In this document: in pieces, positions 7,180 to 15,706 of the stretch | Position numbering within the stretch: position 1 is the stretch's first letter | Layout of the letters: the number at the start of each line of letters is the position of its first letter | From: Lachnospiraceae bacterium | Lineage (GTDB): Bacteria > Bacillota > Clostridia > Lachnospirales > Lachnospiraceae | NCBI GenBank assembly: GCA_017395635.1 | Contig: JAFQOE010000017.1 | Span: 1-36,854 of the forward strand | Length of the DNA: 36,854 bases | Direction: 5' to 3' | Notes under the pieces: generated by a model | The model's input: the letters and a program-made list of their open reading frames with translations, nothing else | Told to the model about the DNA's origin: nothing | Database searches by the model: none | Program-made: the position numbers and the translations under genes

Positions 7180-9069
7180 TTATATCTTTCCTTCAAATAG
7201 CTTTTGATATTTTTTCATCTTCTTTTTTGGTGCATAGATAATTGGATTCTTATCAATCTTTTTAAATGCTTTACTTCCAATCTTCTTGAGTTTTGTAGAT
7301 TGAATCTTAATAACTTGTAATTTTCTACAATTATAGAATGCTGTTTTGCCAATAACAGCAACCTTCTTTCCAATTACCACATTCTTTAATTGCTTACATC
7401 CATAAAAAGCACTTTCCTGTATGGTCGCTACATTATTGCCAATCGTCACACTGTTAATTTTCTTATTATTCTTAAACGCTTTTTTTCCAATAGCCGTTAC
7501 TTTATAATGTATCCCTTTATATTTTACAGTTGCCGGAATCTTAATATGGGTTGTTTTTTTATTACTTGCACCTATGACTTTTACAGTTTTCTTCTTAACG
7601 CTTGTAATGATAAACCAACATTGTTTACCTTTTATTCTAATACCATTTTTTACAACTGTCTTTTTATTAGACACCGTAGTTTCAGTAGACGTCTCTTCTT
7701 CTTTAGTAGAAACATTCTCTGTTGTTGTTTCCTGTTTTTCAGTACTTGCAGCACCTTCTTGTATGTTTGATCCTTGCTCATCTGCAGTCGCTTCCTGTTC
7801 GGTTGGTTTTTCTCTCACCTGAATTGTGATTTTATCAGAAATAGTATTATCAAATGTGCTCTTACAAATGATTGTAACAATTCCGCTCTTCTTTGCTACT
7901 ACAATTCCGTCTTGATCAATTTCCACAACCGAATTATCGCTGCTCACCCACTCAACCATATTGCTACATGCATTATCCGGAACCAATTCATATTCTAGCA
8001 TTTGCTTGTCATTAACATACATGGTCTTATCATAACCAGAATCAATGGCAATTCCTGTAAGTCCAACATAATCAATTGCATACAATGAAAAATTCTGTGC
8101 ATTTTTATCATTATGCTGATGTATATTCAATTTGGTTCCATCTACGTTAGCCCCACCTACAATATTGAGCGAATAATTGGTAGCATGTTGTGGAATCAGC
8201 CGAACACCAGTATCATTTTGGCATACATACCACTTCTGATATTCGTTGTTTTCTGTCCTGATATCTGCCATGACAACCTCTGTATTTCTGATTGCACCAC
8301 CATCCTTCACTTCTAACACTCTTCCATCATACAAAGATTGGATTATGTAAGTACCATCTTCTTGTTTTTTGAACAACCATCGATAATCAGCCCGTTCCAC
8401 TTCCGTCCATAATACCGGATACCCAATATAATTTCTCAAAGGTTTCCTCGTATTTGTTCTTAATAGTATTGCACAATAATTATCACCCAAATACATTCCG
8501 ACCGGTTCATAGACATATTCATAATCAATCAAACCATATCCGTAGATATATTCATCATTCATATCTCGTGTTACTCTTGCAACCGCATCTGATATATTAC
8601 CCGCTATATAAGTAACCGTACCCTTTTCTTCATCAACACTTTCTACAATTCCACATTGTTCTCGGTCACCCAGAATAATATAGTCTCCTGGTTGTGGTAT
8701 ATATCCTACCGTTTCCCTGAACATCCCTCTTTCAACAAACCACTCACTTGTTACAGTTGTTCGTGCAGGATATACATCCCCCGGCACACCAACCGCGTCC
8801 ATCACCCACCAGAAAAAAGTGGCATTCCACGGTTGTCCATATTTCACCTCCAATGGAATAGCATAGTAGGTATAATTATTGCTGCCTGAATTCGCCGTAA
8901 AATCATATATATTGTCTGTCGAATTCTTTTCATGATAACCAACCTGACTCGCTGCAAGCTTTACGGCTTCTTCACGTAGATTCTCTGCATATACAACGGA
9001 CAAATCATTCAATTGCATTAGAACTGTACACAGAACAATACCTATAATACTAGCCAACACTCTTTTCAT
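7180..9069 (-). CDS. Secreted pseudo-CHAP / ricin-lectin / Ig-like / LRR_5 protein (paralogue 1)
   Basis: A 629-residue exported protein. A signal peptide (cleavage near VYA-EN, about residue 28) precedes a CHAP-like amidase fold (about 32-180; GYHEK, YGQPW, PQPGDY, CGIVESV, IAGN). Active relatives read PWCAxFVSWCA and HVGIVE. Here the Cys position is Asn82 and the His position Gln138, so hydrolase activity is doubtful. Next come a ricin-type beta-trefoil lectin (about 190-335; QSLYDGRVLEV, NIHQHN), a BIG2-type Ig-like domain (about 345-425; VEWVSSDNSVV), a Thr/Glu-rich linker (about 425-475) and LRR_5/BspA-like repeats with a very Lys-rich C-terminus. It probably binds cell wall or glycans. 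It lies downstream of its paralogue and directly upstream of the REC-LytTR-FHA gene. Confidence 0.8.
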   Translation of the reverse strand: MKRVLASIIGIVLCTVLMQLNDLSVVYAENLREEAVKLAASQVGYHEKNSTDNIYDFTANSGSNNYTYYAIPLEVKYGQPWNATFFWWVMDAVGVPGDVYPARTTVTSEWFVERGMFRETVGYIPQPGDYIILGDREQCGIVESVDEEKGTVTYIAGNISDAVARVTRDMNDEYIYGYGLIDYEYVYEPVGMYLGDNYCAILLRTNTRKPLRNYIGYPVLWTEVERADYRWLFKKQEDGTYIIQSLYDGRVLEVKDGGAIRNTEVVMADIRTENNEYQKWYVCQNDTGVRLIPQHATNYSLNIVGGANVDGTKLNIHQHNDKNAQNFSLYAIDYVGLTGIAIDSGYDKTMYVNDKQMLEYELVPDNACSNMVEWVSSDNSVVEIDQDGIVVAKKSGIVTIICKSTFDNTISDKITIQVREKPTEQEATADEQGSNIQEGAASTEKQETTTENVSTKEEETSTETTVSNKKTVVKNGIRIKGKQCWFIITSVKKKTVKVIGASNKKTTHIKIPATVKYKGIHYKVTAIGKKAFKNNKKINSVTIGNNVATIQESAFYGCKQLKNVVIGKKVAVIGKTAFYNCRKLQVIKIQSTKLKKIGSKAFKKIDKNPIIYAPKKKMKKYQKLFEGKI

Positions 9070-9128
9070 AAAAAATCTCTTTCCTCATAAGTAATGACAA
9101 ACATCAACAAGATTCCAATTATCTAATA

Positions 9129-11036
9129 TTAGATTTTATCTTGAAACAATTTTTGATATTTCTTTTTCACTTTTTTAGGAGTATAAATTATCGCTTTCTT
9201 GTGAATTTTTTTGAATGCTTTTTTTCCTACTTTTTTTAATTTAGTAGTTCTAATTTTAATTGTTTTTAATTTACTACAATCGTAAAAAGCATTCTTCCCG
9301 ATAGAAGTTACGTTTTTACCTATTATAACCGTTCTCAATTTCTTACAACCACGAAATGCATTATCCTCTATCGTAGTCACATTATTACCGATTGTTACAC
9401 TCTTAATCTTTTTATTATTCTTAAATGCATTCTTCCCAATAGAAGTTACTTTATATGTTTTCCCTTCGTATTTGACAGTTGCCGGAATCTTGATTGTGGT
9501 TGCCTTCTTGTCACTAACGCCTGTTACTTTAACCGTCTTTTTCTTCACATTTGTAACAACGAAACGACATTTTTTGCTCGAAATTACAGTTCCTTTTTTG
9601 ACAACCTTTATCTCTTCAGATTCTGTACTGTCATATGATTCTTCCTTTTCTTCCGTTGTACTATCCTGCTGTTCTGTAGTCTCTTCTTGCTTCTGCGTTG
9701 AATCTCCCTTTTCTTCTGTAGTTGAATCATTTTCTGTGTCTTTTGAGTCTTCTGTATTGTCTGTGTCATCTTCTGTTGAAGACTTCTTCACCTCAATCGT
9801 AATCTCATCAAATACACTACTGTCATATGTACTCTTACAAGTTATGGTAACTGTACCTTCCTTTTTCGCTGTTACAATTCCACTTTCATCTACTGTAGCC
9901 ACAGAATCATCACTGCTTACCCATGAAACCATATTAGCAGACGCGTCCTCAGGTGACAGTCTATACCCCAAAATCTGAGTTTCACCTACATCAATCTTCT
10001 CCTTATAGCTTAATTTGATATTAATTTCATCCAATTGAACATAATCAACAGGAGAAAATGTAGTCATTTGCGACATCCCTTCATGATGTTGCCATATCTG
10101 CATTGTTGTTCCATCATTTTCTCCATAAATATCTAAACAGAAATTGGTAGCATTTTTCGGAATCAAACGATGACCCACACCAAAACTCATAATGTACCAT
10201 TTCTGGTGGTCATTATTCTCTGTCTGAATCTCCCCCAATGTAACTACTGAAGCTCGGGTTGTTCCTGCATCTTTCACCTCCAACACTTTGCCATCGTACA
10301 AAGATTGAATCATGTAAGTTCCATCTGTCTGTTTCTTAAATAACCATTTATAATCTGCACGATTAAACTCAGACCATAAAACTGGCTCTCCCTGATAATT
10401 TCTATAGTATTTTCCTACCGATGTTTTAAATAACATTGCGCAATAATTATCATTAAAATCCAAACTAGTCGGCTGATATACATAATCATAATCAATTACG
10501 CCATATCCCTTTATATATTCATCATCTAACGACACTGTGAATCTTGTTACTGCATTGCTATCACCACGGTTACCTGCAATAACAGTAACCTCTGTTTCTG
10601 TCACAGATTCTACAATGCCGCAATTAGCTACATTGCCTAATACTGCATAATCTCCAGGTTGTGGTGTATAGGTCCCTCGGTCATAATAAGCATTTCTTTC
10701 ACGAAACCAATCAGTGGTGGCACTTACATAATTGGGAAATGCTTCTCTAGGTACTCCTGCCTGAGCCATCACCCACCAGAAAAATGTTGCACCCCAAGGC
10801 TGTCCATATGCAACACATAAATCCACAGCATATTTCGTATAATTCTTATCACCTGAATTAGCTGTATGATCATACAAATCATCCATCGTTTCCTTTTCAT
10901 GGTATCCTACTTCAGCAGCTGCAATTCTGACTGCCTCTTCTCGTAATCCCTCTGCCCGTACTTGTGACATGTCATTCCATTCCAATGTAATTAAAATCGC
11001 AAATGCACTCATCAAAGTAATCCATAACTTTTTCAT
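9129..11036 (-). CDS. Secreted pseudo-CHAP / ricin-lectin / Ig-like / LRR_5 protein (paralogue 2)
   Basis: A 635-residue exported protein with the same domain order as the gene downstream: signal peptide (cleavage near VRA-EG), CHAP-like fold (about 32-180), ricin-type lectin (about 190-335), BIG2 domain (about 345-420), Ser/Thr/Glu-rich linker and basic LRR_5 repeats. The catalytic positions are again lost, this time to Gly82 (YGQPWGAT) and Asn138 (NVANCGIVE). Losing both residues in two diverged copies argues for a binding role under selection. The start at 11036 is chosen because AAAGGGAG lies about 11 bases upstream and the signal peptide begins there; a longer reading from a TTG at 11093 adds a non-hydrophobic tail overlapping the promoter region. 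It is the first gene of the operon and carries the repeat-containing promoter. Confidence 0.8.
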   Translation of the reverse strand: MKKLWITLMSAFAILITLEWNDMSQVRAEGLREEAVRIAAAEVGYHEKETMDDLYDHTANSGDKNYTKYAVDLCVAYGQPWGATFFWWVMAQAGVPREAFPNYVSATTDWFRERNAYYDRGTYTPQPGDYAVLGNVANCGIVESVTETEVTVIAGNRGDSNAVTRFTVSLDDEYIKGYGVIDYDYVYQPTSLDFNDNYCAMLFKTSVGKYYRNYQGEPVLWSEFNRADYKWLFKKQTDGTYMIQSLYDGKVLEVKDAGTTRASVVTLGEIQTENNDHQKWYIMSFGVGHRLIPKNATNFCLDIYGENDGTTMQIWQHHEGMSQMTTFSPVDYVQLDEINIKLSYKEKIDVGETQILGYRLSPEDASANMVSWVSSDDSVATVDESGIVTAKKEGTVTITCKSTYDSSVFDEITIEVKKSSTEDDTDNTEDSKDTENDSTTEEKGDSTQKQEETTEQQDSTTEEKEESYDSTESEEIKVVKKGTVISSKKCRFVVTNVKKKTVKVTGVSDKKATTIKIPATVKYEGKTYKVTSIGKNAFKNNKKIKSVTIGNNVTTIEDNAFRGCKKLRTVIIGKNVTSIGKNAFYDCSKLKTIKIRTTKLKKVGKKAFKKIHKKAIIYTPKKVKKKYQKLFQDKI

Positions 11037-11094
11037 CTTCTGTTTATCTCCCTTTCTCGCAACCGACCATGAATGGTCCATATTTATCATCAAA

Positions 11095-11158
11095 ATTATA
11101 CTATTATTCTATTTCATTTTCAACAAACAGCACGAATAGGAAATATATAGCACGAATA
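11095..11158 (-). promoter_or_regulatory. Operon promoter with 20-bp-period direct repeats (candidate LytTR site)
   Basis: On the minus strand TTGAAA (11118-11123) and TATAAT (11095-11100) are separated by 17 bp, a near-consensus sigma-A promoter. TATTCGTG occurs at 11131-11138 and 11151-11158, a 20-bp period, with the proximal copy 7 bp upstream of the -35 box. The lipoprotein promoter at 1564-1628 has the same arrangement, and the bases between the repeat and the -35 box (CTGTTTG and CTGTTTTG) are also shared. Two promoters about 9.5 kb apart with this architecture point to one activator. Confidence 0.75.
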
Positions 11159-11177
11159 ACATTGTCCATATAAGCAA

Positions 11178-11205
11178 GTAAAGAGTAGCCTCTATAGCTA
11201 CTCTT
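11178..11205 (-). terminator. Terminator-like hairpin after the Cof-type phosphatase gene
   Basis: AAGAGTAGC (11181-11189) and GCTACTCTT (11197-11205) form a perfect 9-bp stem with a 7-base loop. On the minus strand it is followed by a short TTTACTT tract. It lies 16 bp after the end of the pantothenate/CoA operon and upstream of the surface-protein operon promoter. Confidence 0.5.
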
Positions 11206-11220
11206 AATAAGAAAACAACA

Positions 11221-12030
11221 TTACCCAAAATACGTTTCCACAATCTCCAACAACCCATCCTCGTCATTGGTTCTCGCTGTCACCACATCCGCAACTGCTT
11301 TTACCTCATCTTTTGCATTTGCCATAGCCACACCAACACCTGCATATTCTATCATGGACATATCGTTAAATCCGTCACCACAAGCGACCGTATCTTCCTT
11401 ATCGACACCAATAATGTCAAAGAGACGAGCCAAAGAAGCTGCTTTATCTACACCTAGCGGCATTGCTTCAACAAAAAAGCTTTCCGAACGATATACACTT
11501 AACACACCGTCATATTGTTGAGCCAGCTCTTTTTCGTAATCCGGTGCAACGTCTTCTTTTGCCGTAAACAAGCATTTGTTAATATCAAAATCAATATAAT
11601 TGACAAAATCATCTACTCTTTCTAATTCCATCAGATTAAGACGTGCTTCAAACTCCATATACTCATCAATTCTTGTACCTGTTAATACTTTATTGTCTTT
11701 GTATGTAACAAGTCCCATATCATGTGTAATCGCATACTCATAAAGAGGTGCAATACATTCTTTCGGAAAACACTGCTGATAGACCACTTCTTTTGTCTTC
11801 ACATTCATGATTCTGGCACCATTAAAGCAAAGCACATAACCACCGAATTTTTCTAATTGTAACAAGTCAGATACCTTCTTCATACCATGTGTTGGTCTAC
11901 CTGATGCCAGCACAATAATATGACCTTGTTCCTGTAATTTGATTAATGCTTCAAGTGTCTTTGGTGTAATATCCTTCTGACTGTTCGTAAGTGTTCCGTC
12001 TATATCCAGTATTAATACTTTCTTCTTCAT
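11221..12030 (-). CDS. Cof-type HAD-superfamily phosphatase
   Basis: A 269-residue cytosolic hydrolase of the Cof/YidA group (HAD type IIB). The N-terminal LDIDGTLT holds the nucleophile and general-acid Asp pair (D9, D11). The C-terminal GDGFNDMSMI is motif IV, and the intervening segment is the cap domain that sets substrate choice. Relatives dephosphorylate sugar phosphates, FMN or other small phosphates; the substrate cannot be read from the sequence. It is the last gene of the pan/coaBC operon, 46 bp after coaBC. A role in removing a CoA-pathway phosphate by-product is possible, but only by context. Confidence 0.9.
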   Translation of the reverse strand: MKKKVLILDIDGTLTNSQKDITPKTLEALIKLQEQGHIIVLASGRPTHGMKKVSDLLQLEKFGGYVLCFNGARIMNVKTKEVVYQQCFPKECIAPLYEYAITHDMGLVTYKDNKVLTGTRIDEYMEFEARLNLMELERVDDFVNYIDFDINKCLFTAKEDVAPDYEKELAQQYDGVLSVYRSESFFVEAMPLGVDKAASLARLFDIIGVDKEDTVACGDGFNDMSMIEYAGVGVAMANAKDEVKAVADVVTARTNDEDGLLEIVETYFG

Positions 12031-12076
12031 GTAAATACTCCTATCAAATATTTTCGTCGTCTAATCAGATAACAAA

Positions 12077-13273
12077 TTATGAATGCATCATTCCTATCAT
12101 CTCATCCAAAATTGCTTTTGCAACATCGTCCTTGGATAACAATGGCAATTCCTTAACCTCATCCTTCTTAATTAAGGTTACTACATTGGTATCTGTACCA
12201 AATCCTGCACCTTCTACTTTCAGATTATTTGCAACAATCATATCTGCATTCTTACCTGTAAGTTTTTTAGTTGCATTTTCTAGCAAATCCTTAGTCTCCA
12301 TGGCAAAACCACAGATAACCTGCTTATCCTTCTTATGCTCGCCTAAATATTTCAGGATATCCGTTGTGCGAACCAGCGAAATACTCATATCATCATCCGA
12401 CTTCTTAATTTTATCTGATGCAACCGTTGCCGGTGTATAGTCCGCAACCGCTGCTGCCTTGATAATAAAATCTGCATCCTCGCTTTGTTCTTTCACAGCC
12501 TCAAACATATCTTTTGCACTTACCACAGAAATTATCTTCACAAACGGTGGTTTCGGTGTAGACGTTTCACCGGTCACCAACACCACTTCTGCGCCTCTTT
12601 CCATTGCACATTTCGCAATGGCATAACCCATTTTGCCGGTTGAATGATTGGAAATGTAGCGCACGGGGTCAAGAGCTTCTCTTGTAGGTCCTGCCGTCAC
12701 CAATACTTTCTTGCCAACCATATCTTTTTCGTAATGAAGTTCTTTCATAATATAAGATAACAACACGTCTTCTGATGGTAATTTACCTGCTCCTGTATCA
12801 CCACACGCAAGATAACCTGTTGCCGGAGTAATAATTTCATATCCATAGCTTTCTAATTTTTTCAAATTATCCTGAACAATTGGATTCTCAAACATATTGG
12901 TATTCATCGCCGGTGCAATCAACTTTGGTGCTTTACATGCCATTATCGTTGTAGTTAACATATCATCTGCAATCCCACCTGCAATCTTTCCAATTACATT
13001 AGCAGACGCCGGAGCCACCATGAAAATGTCTGCTCTTTGCGCCAATGCCACATGCTCTACATTAAATTGAAAGTTGCGATCAAACGTATCCACCAAACAC
13101 TTATTGCTTGTCAAAGTTTCAAATGTAATCGGATTAATAAAATTCGTAGCATTCTGCGTCATAATCACATGTACATCCGCATGCAACTTTACAAGCATAC
13201 TTGCCAAATTCGCTATCTTATAGGCTGCAATCGAGCCTGTCACCCCTAATACAACTGTTTTTCCCTGTAACAT
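12077..13273 (-). CDS. coaBC: Bifunctional phosphopantothenoylcysteine decarboxylase / phosphopantothenate-cysteine ligase
   Basis: A 398-residue two-domain enzyme (Dfp). The N-terminal CoaC half (about 1-180) is a flavoprotein decarboxylase with GVTGSIAAYK, the active-site His in NVEHVALA, the PAMNxxM motif (APAMNTNMF) and the Cys-containing flap ACGDTGAGKLP. The C-terminal CoaB half (about 188-398) starts KVLVTAGPTRE and contains ISNHSTGKMGYAIA, joining cysteine to 4'-phosphopantothenate with nucleotide activation. It performs the second and third steps of CoA synthesis in the cytosol. It follows panGBCD and an unknown membrane protein on the same strand, so pantothenate synthesis and its first use are probably co-transcribed. 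Its length is normal for the family. Confidence 0.95.
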   Translation of the reverse strand: MLQGKTVVLGVTGSIAAYKIANLASMLVKLHADVHVIMTQNATNFINPITFETLTSNKCLVDTFDRNFQFNVEHVALAQRADIFMVAPASANVIGKIAGGIADDMLTTTIMACKAPKLIAPAMNTNMFENPIVQDNLKKLESYGYEIITPATGYLACGDTGAGKLPSEDVLLSYIMKELHYEKDMVGKKVLVTAGPTREALDPVRYISNHSTGKMGYAIAKCAMERGAEVVLVTGETSTPKPPFVKIISVVSAKDMFEAVKEQSEDADFIIKAAAVADYTPATVASDKIKKSDDDMSISLVRTTDILKYLGEHKKDKQVICGFAMETKDLLENATKKLTGKNADMIVANNLKVEGAGFGTDTNVVTLIKKDEVKELPLLSKDDVAKAILDEMIGMMHS

Positions 13274-13309
13274 TTCAACACCAAACCTTTCTCTTCTATC
13301 TACATGTGA

Positions 13310-14137
13310 TTAAAATCCAACCATATTTAATAGATAAATGATAAGCCCTGCTGCCACAAAGCCAATGACAAGCATCACGCCTCCAATGACAGTGGTAAGC
13401 ATTCCATTATCATTTTTCATATATTTTGCAATAATGCCAAAATATGTAATGCACAAAATAATCGCAATTCCTGCAATAATTTGAAGCACTCCCATCTTAT
13501 TTGCATTTAAATCGAGATAATATGTTTGCTCCATATGAATACCATCTTCAGCGAAGGCTGTGATAATATCAGACATCAACTCATTCTTCACTTTGTAATC
13601 CATCTCACGCACAATCGCTCTTTCCTGCAAGGATACATCAAACCACTCCATAGTCGCATATAGAGTATCCCATTCCTTTGATGCACGAATCGGAATCACT
13701 GTCGTCCCATCCTCTGAAATCATTAAGTAAAAATGCTCTGTGCCCGCCGGAATAAAATTAATAGTATGCTTTAACTCACCAATCTCCGGTGAAATGCAAG
13801 TGATGGTTCCTTCATACACATCCCCTTTTACAAGATTCGTAAATGCTTCTTCCATCGGATGTACTGGTGCAAAAAATAAAGCTTTTGCACCTGAGACAAG
13901 AGACCAAATAGCAATACCCAAAAATATAACAAGACCTAATGTGATTAACAAGATATCTTTTATGCTTTTTTTCTCAGGTTCTTTTATTTTTGATACATAA
14001 GGTGTATCATCAAACCGATTCATTGTGTCATTACTCTGTAATTCATCATACATACCAAATTCACTTTGTACATCATTGGTATTCCTATCATCATTTGTGT
14101 ACATATTCATATTGTTATCATCTGTTTTTAAGTTCAT
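13310..14137 (-). CDS. Unknown membrane protein in the pan-coaBC operon
   Basis: A 275-residue protein I do not recognise with certainty. The first 60 residues are polar and rich in Asp/Asn (DDNNMNMYTNDD). One transmembrane helix follows at about 63-87 (ILLITLGLVIFLGIAIW). A mixed extracytoplasmic or cytosolic domain of about 125 residues comes next, then two helices near the C-terminus (about 217-237 and 247-272). No catalytic motif or lipobox is visible. It lies 36 bp before coaBC and 67 bp after panD on the same strand. A link to vitamin B5 uptake is conceivable from position, but its topology does not resemble PanF, PanT or ECF S-components, so I assign no function. Confidence 0.75.
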   Translation of the reverse strand: MNLKTDDNNMNMYTNDDRNTNDVQSEFGMYDELQSNDTMNRFDDTPYVSKIKEPEKKSIKDILLITLGLVIFLGIAIWSLVSGAKALFFAPVHPMEEAFTNLVKGDVYEGTITCISPEIGELKHTINFIPAGTEHFYLMISEDGTTVIPIRASKEWDTLYATMEWFDVSLQERAIVREMDYKVKNELMSDIITAFAEDGIHMEQTYYLDLNANKMGVLQIIAGIAIILCITYFGIIAKYMKNDNGMLTTVIGGVMLVIGFVAAGLIIYLLNMVGF

Positions 14138-14204
14138 TTGTTTCTCCCTCGCACCTTTTATAATTCAAATTCTCACAGTTCACCATACACTACATTATAT
14201 ACCA

Positions 14205-14597
14205 TTAATATCTAGGACTCAACACACCATATTTCTCATAACGGGAAACCTCGCGAATCTTATTCTCATCATCCACGAAGACAACATGCGGTTTATGTTC
14301 CTTTGCTTCCTCTGGTGTCATCTGCGCATATGCCATAATGATTATATGGTCACCCACTGACACTTGACGGGCAGCCGCGCCATTTAGACAAATCATACCA
14401 CTATCCGGTTCTCCCGCAATAGTATAAGTTTCAAAACGATTACCATTCTCCACATCTACAATTTGCACATACTCATATTCCAAAATTCCGGCTGCTTCCA
14501 TCAAAACAGGGTCCACTGTAATACTTCCTACATAGTGAAGTTCTGCCTGTTTAACCGTTGCACGATGAATTTTACCCTTTAACATATTCACTAACAT
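14205..14597 (-). CDS. panD: Aspartate 1-decarboxylase (pyruvoyl-dependent)
   Basis: A 130-residue proenzyme that makes beta-alanine from L-aspartate. The self-cleavage site is Gly24-Ser25 in [10 protein letters not shown]; Ser25 becomes the pyruvoyl cofactor. KGKIHRATV at the N-terminus, the NG near NRFETYTI and the [13 protein letters not shown] segment fit the family, as does the length. The start at 14597 is supported by AAGGAG about 10 bases upstream; other PanD proteins begin at the MLKGK four residues later. Cytosolic tetramer. It is 21 bp downstream of panC in the pan operon and supplies the beta-alanine that PanC condenses with pantoate. Confidence 0.97.
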   Translation of the reverse strand: MLVNMLKGKIHRATVKQAELHYVGSITVDPVLMEAAGILEYEYVQIVDVENGNRFETYTIAGEPDSGMICLNGAAARQVSVGDHIIIMAYAQMTPEEAKEHKPHVVFVDDENKIREVSRYEKYGVLSPRY

Positions 14598-14618
14598 TTA
14601 TCTATTTCTCCTTCCAAC

Positions 14619-15461
14619 CTATAAGATAATACGATTATCAATCAAACGGGTGGTTCCAATATATACAGCAATTGCAATTAATACTGCACCTTCCACCTTT
14701 TCAATTGGCTGAATGGTATCAAAACTTGTCACTTCCACATAGTCAATCTTAGCAAGTGGACAGGTGTTAAGCGTATCTGTAATAATCTGCTTTACCTTCA
14801 TCGCATCCGTTTCGCCTGCATGAATTGCATCCATTGCTGCATCTAAAGATTGATTCAAAATAACAGCCTGCTTTCTCTCTTCGTCTGACAAATATGTATT
14901 TCTGGAACTCTTTGCAAGTCCATCCTCCTCACGAATAATCGGACATCCAATAATCTCAATATCAAAATCTAAGTCAATCACCATACGGCGGATAATTGCA
15001 AGCTGCTGTGCATCTTTTTGTCCAAAATATGCTCTATGCGCAGGAATAATATGAAACAGCTTAGTAACAACCGTCTGCACACCTCTGAAATGTACCGGGC
15101 GACTCGCACCACATAACTTTTCCGGTAATGTATGCATATCCACATATCCACAAAAATCCGGACCATACATCTCTTCTACTTCCGGATGGAAAATCCAATC
15201 CACGCCACCATCTTCACAAATCTTAGAATCTCTATCCAAATCTCTTGGATATGCATCCAAATCTTCATTTGGACCAAACTGCATTGGATTTACAAAAATA
15301 CTGACAACCACTTTGTCATTTTCTTTTCTTGCACGGTCAATTAAACTTCTATGTCCCTCATGCAAATATCCCATAGTTGGAACGAGTGCAACCGACAAAC
15401 CTTCTGCCTTCCACTCCTTCACCTTATCTCTCGTCTCCTTAATTGAACCTGATATTACCAT
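14619..15461 (-). CDS. panC: Pantothenate synthetase (pantoate-beta-alanine ligase)
   Basis: A 280-residue cytosolic enzyme that condenses pantoate with beta-alanine using ATP. It has the nucleotidyltransferase signature PTMGYLHEGHRSLI (HEGH motif), FVNPMQFGPNEDLDAYPR, the FGQKDAQQ loop and the KSSRNTYL motif (KMSKS-like). The length matches the family. It is followed by panD after 21 bp. Upstream, a 245-bp gap separates it from panB; this gap holds a palindromic GC-rich element, so panC expression may depend on read-through across a structured region. The start is preceded by AAGGATGATAATAAA, a weak to moderate ribosome binding site. Confidence 0.97.
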   Translation of the reverse strand: MVISGSIKETRDKVKEWKAEGLSVALVPTMGYLHEGHRSLIDRARKENDKVVVSIFVNPMQFGPNEDLDAYPRDLDRDSKICEDGGVDWIFHPEVEEMYGPDFCGYVDMHTLPEKLCGASRPVHFRGVQTVVTKLFHIIPAHRAYFGQKDAQQLAIIRRMVIDLDFDIEIIGCPIIREEDGLAKSSRNTYLSDEERKQAVILNQSLDAAMDAIHAGETDAMKVKQIITDTLNTCPLAKIDYVEVTSFDTIQPIEKVEGAVLIAIAVYIGTTRLIDNRIIL

Positions 15462-15495
15462 TTTATTATCATCCTTTCTTACATACGTTAATTAG

Positions 15496-15698
15496 GAATT
15501 GCAAAATTCGTAAACACACCGTCCCTGCTTGTGTGTATATAACAAGGGCCAACAAGCAGGTGCTACTAAGGCCGTCGGCACTTAGCGAGACAAAGTCGAG
15601 CTTAGTACCGCTACGAGCCGCGGGCAGCGAAAGCGTGCCTGCGTTAGCTTGTTATATATGCTCAAGCTACGCAACACAAATTCGAATTTTGCTAATTC
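15496..15698. mobile_element. MITE-like GC-rich palindromic element between panB and panC
   Basis: About 200 bp bounded by inverted ends: GAATTGCAAAATTCG at 15496-15510 and CGAATTTTGCTAATTC at 15683-15698, differing by one inserted base. A second nested inverted repeat, GTATATAACAAG (left, near 15534) against CTTGTTATATAT (right, near 15648), lies inside. The core is clearly richer in G+C than its surroundings and has further hairpins: CCTGCTTGT with ACAAGCAGG, TACTAAG with CTTAGTA, and a GCGAAAGC mini-hairpin. No ORF is convincing. The structure suggests a non-autonomous MITE-like insertion or a conserved structured RNA; copies elsewhere in the genome would decide. No clear target duplication is seen. 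Confidence 0.55.
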
Positions 15699-15706
15699 AT
15701 CGTTCA

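Noticed and set aside
9472-9978. 168-codon plus-strand frame opposite the pseudo-CHAP paralogue 2.
   Set aside because: It mirrors the Thr/Glu/Lys-rich linker and repeats of the real minus-strand gene, giving Ser/Val/Phe-rich sequence without a ribosome binding site.
11991-12440. 149-codon plus-strand frame across the start of the HAD gene and the end of coaBC.
   Set aside because: It is antisense to two well-supported enzymes and shows no motif of its own.
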